A stretch of DNA of 64,000 nucleotides from Paraburkholderia sp. NMBU_R16. GTDB taxonomy: Bacteria; Pseudomonadota; Gammaproteobacteria; Burkholderiales; Burkholderiaceae. The DNA lies in NCBI RefSeq assembly GCF_013282575.1, contig NZ_JAAAYE010000011.1:1-64000 (forward strand). The letters run 5' to 3'. This document shows positions 28,022 to 37,284 of this stretch, piece after piece; the first letter of the stretch is position 1, and every line of letters begins with the position of its first letter. The notes beneath the pieces are model-generated. The model did not search any database and had not been told where the DNA came from. It saw nothing but the letters and a program-made list of their open reading frames with translations. The position numbers and the translations under genes are program-made.

Positions 28022-29587
28022 ATGAAACCGACTTCCGACCGCCCGCGCCGCGCCCCGCGCCTCGTCGCGCGTTTCGTAGCCATTTCCTGGCGCGATCTCG
28101 CGGTCTCGTTCGGCCCGATCCTGCTTGTGTCGGCGGCCGCCATCTGGGGTGCCATCCGTCTCATTCAGCCTGCGCCGCCGACGACGCTCACCATCACCGC
28201 GGGCCCGCCGGGCAGCTCGTTCTGGAACGCCGCCATCGGCTATCGGCGCATTCTGGCGCGCAACGGCATCAAGCTGATCGTGCTGAGTTCCGAAGGATCG
28301 CAGGAGAACCTGGAGCGGCTGTCCAATGTGCGCTCGGGTGTCGATGTCGGTTTCGTGCAAAGCGGACTCGTGGCGCCGCCGGCTGACTCCTCGGCGGCGA
28401 GCGCGTCGGCGCCTTCGTCGGCTTCATCGGTATCGTCCGCCTCCCAGCCGGTCGCGGCCTCCCTATCCGCCGCGCCGGCTTCCACGGTGTCGCCCTCCGC
28501 CTCGACATTGGCGCTGGCGCTGGCCGCATCGGATGGCTCGCCACCGTCGGCTGCATCCGACGCCGCCTCGGCGTCCGACGGCGGCGCGGTACCGCGGCCA
28601 GTGCCGAAAGGGCTCGTGTCGCTCGGCAGCGTCGCCTACGTGCCGCTCGCCGTGTTCTATAACGGACACGCCCGATACACGAGGCTCTCGGCGTTCGCCG
28701 GCAAGCGCCTTGCAATCGGGCCCGAAGGCAGCGGCGCACGCGCCTTGGCGCTCACGCTGCTGAAGGCCAACGGGATCGCGCCGGGCGGCAGTACCACATT
28801 GCTGCCATTTACCGGCGAACAAGCGGCCGATGCGTTGACGCACGGAAGCATCGACGCCGCGTTCTTTTCCGGCGATTCCGCGCAAGTCCCCGTGATGGCC
28901 CGGCTCACGCGCACGCCAGGCGTGCGGCTCTTCTCGTTTTCCCAGGCGGATGCGTACACGCGGCGCTTTCCGTATCTGACCGATATCGTCTTGCCGATGG
29001 GCGCGTTCGACCTCGGCAAGAACGAGCCTCCGCGCACGGTCCACACGCTCGCGCCGACGGTCGAGCTGATCGCTCGCGATTCGCTGCACCCCGCGCTGTC
29101 GGACCTCCTGATCGAGGCCGCGCGCGCGGTCAACGGCCGGCCGAACCTGCTGCAGCGCGCAGGCGAGTTTCCGGCGCCGATCGCGCACGATTTTCCGATC
29201 AGCGATGACGCCGCGCGCTACTACAAGTCGGGCAAGAGTTTTCTCTATCGGCTGATGCCGTTCTGGTTGGCCAGCCTTGCCGACCGGCTCATCGTGTTGA
29301 TCGTGCCGATCGTCGTCGTGCTGATCCCGGGGCTGCGTCTCGTGCCTTCACTCTATTCGTGGCGTGTGAAGTCACGCATTTATCGCTGGTACGGTTCGCT
29401 GATCGCGCTCGAGCGCGCTTCGCTCAGCGACACGTCCGAAAGCGAGCGTTCGGCGCTCGTCGACCGCCTCGACGAAATCGAGGCATCGGTCAACCGGCTC
29501 AAGATGCCGCTTGCCTACGCGGACCAGTTTTACGTGCTGCGAGAGCACATCGGGTTTGTCCGGGAGCGGCTCGCGAAAAAGACCTGA
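28022..29587 (+). CDS. TAXI family TRAP-type solute-binding protein with a Ser/Ala-rich insert
   Basis: This 521-residue protein has an N-terminal membrane helix (about 28-48), a periplasmic binding domain starting TLTITAGPPGSSFWNAAIGY, and a second membrane helix near residues 420-440 followed by a helical tail. TAXI proteins capture dicarboxylates or other anions for TRAP transporters. Residues about 119-195 form an inserted low-complexity stretch of Ser, Ala and Pro within the binding domain. No TRAP membrane subunits are nearby, so it may work with a distant transporter or act as a membrane-bound sensor. Confidence 0.88.
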   Translation: MKPTSDRPRRAPRLVARFVAISWRDLAVSFGPILLVSAAAIWGAIRLIQPAPPTTLTITAGPPGSSFWNAAIGYRRILARNGIKLIVLSSEGSQENLERLSNVRSGVDVGFVQSGLVAPPADSSAASASAPSSASSVSSASQPVAASLSAAPASTVSPSASTLALALAASDGSPPSAASDAASASDGGAVPRPVPKGLVSLGSVAYVPLAVFYNGHARYTRLSAFAGKRLAIGPEGSGARALALTLLKANGIAPGGSTTLLPFTGEQAADALTHGSIDAAFFSGDSAQVPVMARLTRTPGVRLFSFSQADAYTRRFPYLTDIVLPMGAFDLGKNEPPRTVHTLAPTVELIARDSLHPALSDLLIEAARAVNGRPNLLQRAGEFPAPIAHDFPISDDAARYYKSGKSFLYRLMPFWLASLADRLIVLIVPIVVVLIPGLRLVPSLYSWRVKSRIYRWYGSLIALERASLSDTSESERSALVDRLDEIEASVNRLKMPLAYADQFYVLREHIGFVRERLAKKT

Positions 29588-29702
29588 GGGGGCGCGCACG
29601 CCGCAAGGCAGCGCGCGTAAGATTCAAGAAACGCGCGGCGTGGCCGGTGCTGCGGTGGCGTAGCACGGCTCGAGGCAGTCCAGGGTGCAACGGGAGACAA
29701 CA

Positions 29703-30344
29703 ATGACGCACAGCATCGATGCGGCCATGCCGCTGTGGTTCTACGACTTCGTGTCGCCGTTCTCGTATCTCCTGCTCGAGCAGCACGACAAATGGCCCAG
29801 CATGCCGTTCGCGCTCGTGCCCGTTTCGGTCCATGCGCTCTATCGCCACTGGGGGCAGCGACCGGCGAGCGAAGTGCCGCCGAAACGGGCGTTCACCTAT
29901 CGTCACGCGCTGTTTCGTGCCGAGCAACTCGGCATTCCGTTCAAGATGCCGCCGGTGCATCCGTTCGATTCGACGAAGGCACTGCTGCTCGCGGCGGCCA
30001 TCGACGCCGATCTGCCCACCGTTTGCACGATGTTTCGTTTCATTTGGCGCGATGGCCGCGATCCGTCGACGCCCGACGGTTTCGCGGATCTATGCAGCGC
30101 GATCGGCATGCCGCATGGCGAGCGGCTCGTCGAACACGAGGAGACGAAGTCGCGGCTGCAGCGCAATCTCGACGATGCGATCGCGCTCGACGTATTCGGC
30201 GTGCCGACGTTCCGGCTCAATCGCCAGCTCTTTTGGGGCGAAGATGCTTTGCCGATGTTGCTGTATTGCGCGCGCTCGCCGGGCTGGCTCGAGTCGCCCG
30301 AAGTGCGGCGCCTCGGCGATTTGCCGAACGGGATCGCCTCGTAG
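29703..30344 (+). CDS. 2-hydroxychromene-2-carboxylate isomerase-like DsbA-family protein
   Basis: This 213-residue protein has the thioredoxin-fold HCCA isomerase/GST-kappa pattern: WFYDFVSPFSYLLLEQ at about residues 12-27, HPFDSTKALLLAAAI near 84, and DVFGVPTFRLNRQLFWGED near 170. Known members use glutathione to isomerise 2-hydroxychromene-2-carboxylate in naphthalene breakdown; no other aromatic genes are next to it, so the substrate is uncertain. The ATG at 29703 has GGGAGA upstream; an in-frame start at 29685 is less likely. Confidence 0.88.
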   Translation: MTHSIDAAMPLWFYDFVSPFSYLLLEQHDKWPSMPFALVPVSVHALYRHWGQRPASEVPPKRAFTYRHALFRAEQLGIPFKMPPVHPFDSTKALLLAAAIDADLPTVCTMFRFIWRDGRDPSTPDGFADLCSAIGMPHGERLVEHEETKSRLQRNLDDAIALDVFGVPTFRLNRQLFWGEDALPMLLYCARSPGWLESPEVRRLGDLPNGIAS

Positions 30345-30378
30345 TCGATAGACCGCGTTGCGCCAGTTGCCAGCTACC

Positions 30379-31518
30379 CTAGCCGCGCTGACTCGTGCGC
30401 CGGCGTTCGGCGATCCGGTATTCGGTCGGTGAGATCGCGAGCCGCTTGCGGAAGATCTTCGCGAGCCCGTCGCCGCTGCTCACCCCGCAACGGCGGGCGA
30501 TCTTGTCCACCGGCAGATCGGTTGCGACCAGCAGCAGACAACTGGCGTCGAGCCTCGCACGCAGCAGATATTCCGACGGTGTGAGACCCATTTGCGATTT
30601 GAAGCGGCGCAAGAAACTGCGCTCGCTCATCGCGGCGACCTGCGCGGCCTTGGCGACCGAGATCGGGCGGCCGTAATTTTCGCGCATCCATCGTGCCGCG
30701 GCGTTGATCTTCTCGCGAGCGCCGCCTTCATCGAGCTCGCCGAGCACGGCGCCGAGACGCCGCCACGCGCCCGGCACCGAGCGTTCGGAAATCTCGCGCG
30801 CGGCATCGGCGCCGCGATCGCGCTTGACGATCGACAGCGCGGCAGCGATCGGGCCGAGGGGATCGTCGAGCGCGACGGGCTGCTCGATCAACGGTGGACT
30901 TCCCGCCGCGGCGCCGATCGCGAGCGGTACGCTGGGCACGGGCGATCCCGCTTCCGGGTGTTGGCTCACGGCATGTGCGGCGGCCAGGATGGCGAATCCC
31001 TCGCCGATAGCCTTCACGATGCGGGTCTTCTCGAGCACTGCACGTAGATGGCGCAGAAATGTTTCGTCGGTCTTCGCGCGAGCGGCGCCCGGGCCGCCGG
31101 CGATGAAGAGCACATCGAAACCGCGCGCGCCGTCGTCTTCGAGCCGCTCCGACCAGACGCGCATGGCGCCGCTGCTCGCAATACTGCCGCCGACGTCCGA
31201 CACGACGACGAGTTCGTAGGGTTCGGGCGGCTCGTGTGCTTCGGGCATGCCTTGCGGCTCGACGTGAGTCTGTACCCGCGGCTCGGCGCGCGGCGGCGGA
31301 TTCGCGCGCGACGATGGCGGCGGGGGCTCCCCTGCGTGCGTCGCGCCCGCGCCGGGGGCCGAGCCTATGCCCGTGCCCGTCGGCGCGCCCGAGTGCTCCT
31401 GCGCTGCGACTTCGCGTTCGAGTTCGATCTCGTCGGCGAGCCGGAACACCTCGGCGACCGAGCTCACTTCGACGAGTGAAAACGCGTCGAAGATCAAAAT
31501 AGCGATGCGTTTGGTCAT
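30379..31518 (-). CDS. GlxA family AraC-type regulator with Pro-rich insert
   Basis: This 379-residue regulator has an N-terminal DJ-1/PfpI-like domain (IAILIFDAFSLVEVSSVAEVF; later DVLFIAGGPGAA) and a C-terminal AraC DNA-binding domain (about 275-379) with AAMSERSFLRRFKSQMGLTPSEYL and KIARRCGVSSGDGLAKIFRKR. Residues about 39-99 are a Pro/Gly/Ala-rich insert between the first two strands, which the paralogue at 37285 lacks. The frame continues upstream; the ATG at 31518 starts the domain. It lies downstream of the glycosidase pair on the same strand and may control it or the nearby polysaccharide genes. Confidence 0.9.
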   Translation of the reverse strand: MTKRIAILIFDAFSLVEVSSVAEVFRLADEIELEREVAAQEHSGAPTGTGIGSAPGAGATHAGEPPPPSSRANPPPRAEPRVQTHVEPQGMPEAHEPPEPYELVVVSDVGGSIASSGAMRVWSERLEDDGARGFDVLFIAGGPGAARAKTDETFLRHLRAVLEKTRIVKAIGEGFAILAAAHAVSQHPEAGSPVPSVPLAIGAAAGSPPLIEQPVALDDPLGPIAAALSIVKRDRGADAAREISERSVPGAWRRLGAVLGELDEGGAREKINAAARWMRENYGRPISVAKAAQVAAMSERSFLRRFKSQMGLTPSEYLLRARLDASCLLLVATDLPVDKIARRCGVSSGDGLAKIFRKRLAISPTEYRIAERRRTSQRG

Positions 31519-31820
31519 GAGAGCAATATCGTCGCGACGACATCGGCGCCGCTCGCGGACATTCGCCTTGCGGCGTTCGTGGCAGCCAGCCCGGGTTCCC
31601 GGCGTCATGGTTCGACGGCGAAAAAGAATCGTGCACGGGGTGAAAGCTAATGGACTGGCTGCGTCGCATCATATGCGGCGCCGCATGAGACGCCTCTCGC
31701 AGCGTCGGAAAAGCGCGAGATGTTGTCAGATGGTCTCGATACTTTCGCGCTGCACGGCGAGGCTCCGGCCGCGATATGCGAGCCGGCGTACCTTCGCATG
31801 GCGGTGCGCACCGACCGAGG
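31519..31820. other. gap between glycosidase 1 and the GlxA regulator
   Basis: No gene was seen in these 302 bases. The stretch contains the palindrome at 31661-31693 listed separately. Confidence 0.5.
31661..31693. promoter_or_regulatory. long palindrome upstream of the GlxA regulator
   Basis: An inner perfect palindrome ATGCGGC/GCCGCAT (31673-31686) is enclosed by GCGTC (31661-31665) and GACGC (31689-31693). It lies about 145 bases before the regulator start and 130 after the glycosidase stop, so it may be an operator (autoregulation) or the terminator of the glycosidase gene. Confidence 0.45.
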
Positions 31821-33827
31821 TCACTGCCCGGTGTAGCCCGCGGGAACGGTAACGTGGGACATCATGGCGTTGCGGTTCGACGAGACGACGTAGATGGGCG
31901 ATTCGCTGAGCGGCAACACGATGCGGCCGTTGCTGTAGGCCATGGACGCGGCGTTGCCCATGACATCGAGCACGGTGACATTGCCGGAGGTGCCGTCGTC
32001 GTCGACCTTCAGCGAGTAGGGCACGGTGTAGGTGGCACTGAAGCCGGTGGCGGCGCTCCACACGGCATTGTTGTGCGCCCACAAGGCGGTGACGATCTTG
32101 CCGCCGTTCAAGCGTTGGAACGCATAACCGTAGACGCCCGAGGGGGTGTCCTTGAGATAGCCGAGCGTAGTGGTGCCGTCGACGATGCGCGTCATCGCAG
32201 CCATAGCCATCGCGGCGGGTTTCGGGCTGATGTCGTTCGAGCCGTAGCTGCCTTTCGGGTTGGACAAATCGAAGAACAGTCCGTAGCCGGGCGGCGAGTC
32301 GGGCGTGTCCGACGAATAGAACACGTAGGTCATGTCCGCACCCTCGCCGAGCAGAATCAAATGCGTGCGAGCAACGACGGCGCCCTGGGCAAACAGCACG
32401 TTCTGCGTAGGGTAGTTGGCGCCGTAGGCGGTACCGATGTCATAACTGATACCGGTTTCGGTCGCGAAAAGCTTGGCTCCGGGTTTCAGATACTGAACCA
32501 TCGCGCGACGCAGCTCGCGCATCGAAGCGGGCAGCGCATTCGCCGCGCGGGCGGCATCCGCACTGGTTGCGAGCCGTTCGGGCGGGTGCGACGGCGAGCA
32601 GCCGACATCGTAATAGCCGTGAATCGCAAGGCCGTCGAGATAGTGCGCGAGACCCAATGGCGCGAGGCGCTTGAGCCAGCGCGTGTTTTCGCGTACCGAT
32701 GCATTCGCGGTGCCCATGACGACGGCGTGCGGATCGGTCGCATGAATCGACTCGTAGGTCGCGCGATAAAGCGCGACGAAGTGCGCATCGGTATCGCGCC
32801 AGGGCAGTCCGCCGTCGTAGTCGGGCTCCCAGGTCGTTTGATAGTAATTGTTCGATTGATTCGGAAAGTAGCGCGCTCGAATGGCCGCGGAGTCCTGGCC
32901 GACCCGGCGCATGTAGCTGCGATAGGCGGCCTCGGACGACGGCGCATAGCTGTGCGTGCGCTGGCCGGTGGGACTGGCCCAGCCGGGAATGCCATCGAGC
33001 TGGATGAGCCGCATGATGTCGCCCTGTCTGAAGTAGCGCGCGAGCGTCTCGGTACCGGGCTTGAACGTATCGGCCTTTTCCTCCTCTTTCATGTACCAGT
33101 TGCGATTGTCGTTGGCCCACGAGAAGCCGAGCGTCGGGTAGAGCGGCCGATAGCCGTCCCCATCGCAGCAGGTTTCACCGGGCGCGAGGTAGTTGGTCCC
33201 CTGTCCGCCGAAACGATGCTGATCTTCATGTGAATAGCTCGGCCCCGGCAGCACGCGGGCCACATCGGGCAGCACACCGAATGTGGCGATGCCCGCGGGG
33301 CGGGTGCCACGGGCCGGCAAGGCATCCCCTGCGTCCGCGAGCCGCGCCGAGACCGCAAAATAGCCGGCCAGCGGAGAACGGCAGCGCAGCGTGGTCGTGC
33401 GTGCACCGGCGGGTATGCGCAGACGGCCGCTTGAGCGTACGGCATCGCGCGCGTCGTGGATTTGCCAGACGACGGTGTCGTCGTGTTCGATGTGCGTCGT
33501 GAACGCGATCGTGAAGTCGCGCTCCACGTTGAACGTGCGCGTGCCGTTGCTGCCCGGCGTATCGGCTTCGAGTGCGTCGCCTTTTTCGCGCGCCGCGTGC
33601 GTGCTCGCGCCGGGCTCGCACGCGATCGATCCGCTCACGCTGAACGGCATTGCCTTGGCCGTGGCGGCCGCGGCGCGCGTGGGTTGCGCTTGTGCTGCGT
33701 CGGCGCGGCCGCGTTCGCAGGCCGCGAGCGCACATGCCAGCGAGAGCAGGACGGGCGTCGCGAACAATGCGAGCCGGCTCAGGCGCGGGCGCCGATGCGC
33801 CTCGCGATCGGGGAGGGCTGCGGGCAT
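31821..33827 (-). CDS. glycosidase-like lipoprotein, paralogue 1
   Basis: This 668-residue protein has a lipoprotein signal ending LAAC (Cys37), a beta-rich N-terminal domain (about 80-190) and a probable (beta/alpha)8 glycosidase domain. Candidate catalytic residues are Glu334 in TTWEPDYDG (acid/base) and Glu457 in FATETGIS (nucleophile), spaced as in clan GH-A. DGIPGWASPTG and AIHGYYDVG fit barrel strands, and a C-terminal beta domain follows. Family number is uncertain (GH39-like by eye). It is closely related to the gene at 33947-35983, and the 3' ends are nearly identical in DNA. Likely outer-membrane anchored; possible polysaccharide turnover. Confidence 0.72.
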   Translation of the reverse strand: MPAALPDREAHRRPRLSRLALFATPVLLSLACALAACERGRADAAQAQPTRAAAATAKAMPFSVSGSIACEPGASTHAAREKGDALEADTPGSNGTRTFNVERDFTIAFTTHIEHDDTVVWQIHDARDAVRSSGRLRIPAGARTTTLRCRSPLAGYFAVSARLADAGDALPARGTRPAGIATFGVLPDVARVLPGPSYSHEDQHRFGGQGTNYLAPGETCCDGDGYRPLYPTLGFSWANDNRNWYMKEEEKADTFKPGTETLARYFRQGDIMRLIQLDGIPGWASPTGQRTHSYAPSSEAAYRSYMRRVGQDSAAIRARYFPNQSNNYYQTTWEPDYDGGLPWRDTDAHFVALYRATYESIHATDPHAVVMGTANASVRENTRWLKRLAPLGLAHYLDGLAIHGYYDVGCSPSHPPERLATSADAARAANALPASMRELRRAMVQYLKPGAKLFATETGISYDIGTAYGANYPTQNVLFAQGAVVARTHLILLGEGADMTYVFYSSDTPDSPPGYGLFFDLSNPKGSYGSNDISPKPAAMAMAAMTRIVDGTTTLGYLKDTPSGVYGYAFQRLNGGKIVTALWAHNNAVWSAATGFSATYTVPYSLKVDDDGTSGNVTVLDVMGNAASMAYSNGRIVLPLSESPIYVVSSNRNAMMSHVTVPAGYTGQ

Positions 33828-33946
33828 GAAACGAACGCGCTCCTGAAAGACGGATTCTCGAGTTCAGCACAGTGTTCGCGCAGGGACCGTGCCCTGGCGA
33901 ACATTTCGTGTGAACGATCCGCGCTAGTCGGAGCGCGCCCGCCCCA

Positions 33947-35983
33947 TCACTGCGCCACGTAACCGGCGGGAACCGTGACGTGGGACATCATGGCGTTGCG
34001 GTTCGACGAGACGACGTAGATGGGCGATTCGCCGAGCGGCAGCGTAATGCGGCCGTTGCTGTAGGCCATGGACGTGGCGTTGCCCATGACATCGAGCACG
34101 GTGACATTGCCGGAGGTGCCGTCGTCGTCGACCTTCAGCGAGTAGGGCACGGTGTAGGTGGCACTGAAGCCGGTGGCGGCGCTCCACACGGCATTGTTGT
34201 GCGTCCACAAGGCGGTGACGATCTTGCCGCCGTTCAAGCGTTGGAACGCATAGCCGTAGACGCCCGAGGGGACATCGTTGAGATAGCCGAGCGTGGTGGT
34301 GCCGTCGACGATACGCGTCATCGCGGCCACAGCCATCGCGGCGGGCTTGGGGCTGATGTCGTTCGAGCCGTAGCTGCCGTTGGCATTGGACAAATCGAAG
34401 AAGAGTCCGTAACCGGGCCCGTCGGGCGTATCGGACGAATAGAAGACGTAGGTCATGTCCGCACCCTCGCCGAGCAGAATCAAGTGTGTGCGCGTAACGA
34501 CGGCGCCATGCGCGAAGAGCACATTCTGCGTGGGGTAGTTGGCGCCGTAGGACGTCCCCATGTCGTAGCTGATGCCGGCTTCCGTCGAAAACAGTTTGGC
34601 GCCAGGCTTCAGATACTGCGCCATCGCCTGGCGCAACTCGCGCATCGAGGCGGGCAGCGCGTTCGCCGCATCGGCCGGATTGGGATCGGTTGCGTGCCGC
34701 TCAGGCGGATGTGACGGCGAATTGCCCACGTCGTAGTAGCCGTGAATCGACAGCCCGTCCAGATACTGAGCGAGGCCCAGCGGCGCGAGGCGAGCGAGCC
34801 ACTCCGAATTCGTGCGCACGAGCGCGGCCGTCACACCCATGACCACGGCATTGGGATCGGTCGAATGCAGACCCGTGTAGGCAGCGCGGTACATCGCAAC
34901 CAGGTTGGCGTCGCTATCGGACCACTTCGTCGGGCCGCCGCCGTCGGGCTCCCACGTGATCTGGTAGTAGTTGTTGGCCGCTTTCGGGAAGTAGGCCGCG
35001 TGGATCATCGCGGAATCGGTGCCTACCCGGCTCGCGTAATCCTGAAACGCCGACTCCGAGGACGGCGCATAACCTTCGGTCTGCCCGCCGGTCGGACTCG
35101 CCCAGGCGGGAATGCCGTCGAGCTGGATCAGCCGCATGATGTCGCCCCCGCGGAAGTACGGTGCAAGCGTTCCCGTACCCGGCGCAAAGGTGTTGGGACC
35201 GTTCGGTTCTTCCATGTACCAGTTGCGGTTGTCGTTGACCCACGCGAGACCGAGGTCGGTGTAAAGCGGGCGATAGCCGTCGCCGCTGCAGCAGGTGGTG
35301 CCCGCCACCAGATAGTTCGCGCCCTGGCCGCCGAAGCGGTGCTGGTCTTCGCGCGCGAAGACGGGGGCGGGTAGCGTGGCCGACAAGTCGGGCAGCACAC
35401 CGAACGTCGCGATACCGGCCGGACGGGTGCCGCGCGATTGCAACTGCGCCCCGTTCGATGTCAGCGATGCCGTGACGGCGAAATAGCCGGCGAGCGTCGA
35501 GGAGCAATCGAGGGTCACGGTATTCGCGCCGCTTTGCACGGGAAAGCTGCCGCTTGCGCGTACGACGTTCCAGTCGTCGCGGATCTGCCAGCTCAGCGTA
35601 TCGGCTTGCGCCGCGCGTGTGGTGAAGGCGAGCTTGAAGCGGCTGCCCGACGCGAACATGCGCGAGCCGTCGCTGCCCGGCGTGTCGGCTTCGATTGCGT
35701 CGCCGCTTGAGGACGCCGCGCTCGTCGGGCTCGACACCGATCCGCAGGTCAGCGCCTGAGCGCCGGCCGCAACGATGGGCGCGGCTGTGTTGGCTTGATT
35801 GGCACCCGCGGAGCCCGAGCCGGCGCCGCCACCCCCTCCGCCGCACGCGGCGAGCGCGAGAACCGCACACGCGACTGCGGCCGGCAAGGCGACGTAGGGT
35901 GGGGGAAAACTGGAACGCTCGGTAAGCAGGGAGGGAAGCAAGCGGGGGGCGCGCTTGGACAGCGCATTTGTTTTCGTCTTCAT
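33947..35983 (-). CDS. glycosidase-like lipoprotein, paralogue 2
   Basis: This 678-residue lipoprotein (LAAC, Cys47, followed by a run of six Gly) has the same layout as its neighbour: N-terminal beta domain, glycosidase-like domain with Glu345 in ITWEPDGGG and Glu468 in FSTEAGIS, and a C-terminal beta domain. The ATG at 35983 is chosen over an upstream in-frame start at 36040, since it places a basic N-terminus before the signal helix. It starts 119 bases before paralogue 1 on the same strand, so both may be one transcript. The 1.3 kb upstream region with operator-like repeats probably controls it. Confidence 0.72.
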   Translation of the reverse strand: MKTKTNALSKRAPRLLPSLLTERSSFPPPYVALPAAVACAVLALAACGGGGGGAGSGSAGANQANTAAPIVAAGAQALTCGSVSSPTSAASSSGDAIEADTPGSDGSRMFASGSRFKLAFTTRAAQADTLSWQIRDDWNVVRASGSFPVQSGANTVTLDCSSTLAGYFAVTASLTSNGAQLQSRGTRPAGIATFGVLPDLSATLPAPVFAREDQHRFGGQGANYLVAGTTCCSGDGYRPLYTDLGLAWVNDNRNWYMEEPNGPNTFAPGTGTLAPYFRGGDIMRLIQLDGIPAWASPTGGQTEGYAPSSESAFQDYASRVGTDSAMIHAAYFPKAANNYYQITWEPDGGGPTKWSDSDANLVAMYRAAYTGLHSTDPNAVVMGVTAALVRTNSEWLARLAPLGLAQYLDGLSIHGYYDVGNSPSHPPERHATDPNPADAANALPASMRELRQAMAQYLKPGAKLFSTEAGISYDMGTSYGANYPTQNVLFAHGAVVTRTHLILLGEGADMTYVFYSSDTPDGPGYGLFFDLSNANGSYGSNDISPKPAAMAVAAMTRIVDGTTTLGYLNDVPSGVYGYAFQRLNGGKIVTALWTHNNAVWSAATGFSATYTVPYSLKVDDDGTSGNVTVLDVMGNATSMAYSNGRITLPLGESPIYVVSSNRNAMMSHVTVPAGYVAQ

Positions 35984-36220
35984 TCGTACGGTATGAAAAA
36001 AGCCGCGCCGTAAAAAGTGACGAGCGCAGGCATCCCGCATCGCAAGAGCGATGAACGGGGGCCACCAAAAGGCGGCGCAACCAAGGGAATGACGCGGTGT
36101 GTCGATTCGGCACGAAGAGGCGCAACCCGCTCAGGGCGGGGCCCTCGACCGCAAGACGCGGCCTTGCCGGAACGGCTCGTGACGCCAGGCGTATGAGGAA
36201 TCGGGCGCGACGGCGATGTA

Positions 36221-36230
36221 CAAACGTTTG
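36221..36230. promoter_or_regulatory. operator-like palindrome CAAACGTTTG
   Basis: A perfect 10-base palindrome in the context TACAAACGTTTGCGT, 238 bases upstream of the paralogue 2 glycosidase start. The core resembles LacI/PurR-family operators (central CG, AAACGTTT). Two related sites follow at 36395 and 36443. Confidence 0.5.
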
Positions 36231-36394
36231 CGTCTGACGAAACCGTACTGGCCGGCGATTCAGTGGACGAAAGACTAACCCGATTCGGTAATTATCGGGA
36301 GTGAAACATCTAGCTTATTTGCGCAACGGCAAGTGGCGGATCGGTGCTGGTCCTGGCGTCTGTGGCAACCCCGGGTCGCGGCATCGGACAGTAC

Positions 36395-36453
36395 GCAAAC
36401 GTTGCAGAGATGAATCGATTCGTTTTCGCTGCGGCGACACGGCGCAACGTTTG
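36395..36453. promoter_or_regulatory. inverted pair of operator-like sites GCAAACGTTGC / GCAACGTTTGC
   Basis: GCAAACGTTGC at 36395-36405 and its exact reverse complement GCAACGTTTGC at 36443-36453, 37 bases apart. Both share the AACGTT core with the perfect palindrome at 36221, consistent with several binding sites for one LacI-family-like regulator. Confidence 0.5.
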
Positions 36454-36713
36454 CCGGTCGCGGATCGGCTGTCCGCATCTTTCGTGCCGCGGTGCAGGGA
36501 GTTGCGCGCAAAGCCCGACACATGGGCTCGAATGAGCGGGAACGCGCGGGGAGGACCCGTGTCGCCTTTCGCCAAGCCGCGGCAAGCGGCTTTACTCGGT
36601 AGATCAATAAGCGAACTTATGACATGCCAATAAAAGTGGTCAATACCGCAAATAGTGGTATATCCCGATCCCCATTAAATGAGTCATAAATGAAACATGA
36701 AAGCGACAGCGCT

Positions 36714-36739
36714 CCTATCGTTTTGTATTACAAAATAGG
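36714..36739. repeat. AT-rich inverted repeat in the regulatory region
   Basis: TTTTGTA (36721-36727) and TACAAAA (36729-36735) are perfect arms around a single T, extended by CCTA (36714-36717) and TAGG (36736-36739). It could be a regulator site or a hairpin; it lies in the lowest-GC part of the gap. Confidence 0.5.
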
Positions 36740-37284
36740 AAAGCCAGAACCGTGGCGCCCTAAATCGACCGCTTCCATCGTTAGTCGTTATGCGCCAGTG
36801 TGGCTTGAGCCACAGATGCCCGGCGCGACTCCGACTATCTTCCTATCGTGCGTTTGATCGGAAGTGTCTTCGAGATCTGCTTCGAGAGTTTGCGGAGCAG
36901 TTCCGGCAAGTTCTCATTGCCGTGAAGGCATGACCGTCCCCGCGCTCGGTTCCATCGGCTCGAACGAGGCCGAATCCAGCAGTTCATTTCAGCCACATAA
37001 GGAGACCGGGTTCGCTCGACGCGGAGCGGGCCTGGCGTCGGCAGCGTTGGCCGGCGCGCGCAGGCGTTCTTTAGCTAAATGATGTGCAAAGGGTTCGGAA
37101 GTTAATCGGATTTGTCTGGTTAGGGCAGGAGTATTTCGGCAATGGCAGAGATGGGCAGAGGAATTCGAAGACACGCGACGGAGCAATGCCGCCAAGATGC
37201 CGTTCGGTTACGTCACGTAATCCGCCATATGGATACGTGCTGCCTATGATGCACTGCAAATTGCCGAAAAGAGGGGCTGCCGAT

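Larger units (their letters stand above)
35984..37284. other. 1.3 kb divergent regulatory region, partly AT-rich
   Basis: No convincing gene was found; short open frames here (for example 36275-36607 and 36301-36633) have unlikely composition and oppose each other. The region separates divergent glycosidase and GlxA-regulator genes. Bases 36600-36860 are clearly lower in GC than the surroundings. It holds three CAAACGTTTG-type operators and a strong AT-rich inverted repeat, listed separately. Confidence 0.6.

Noticed and set aside
36275-36633. Opposed short open frames in the 1.3 kb regulatory gap
   Set aside because: They overlap each other on opposite strands, have no good ribosome sites and no recognisable protein pattern.
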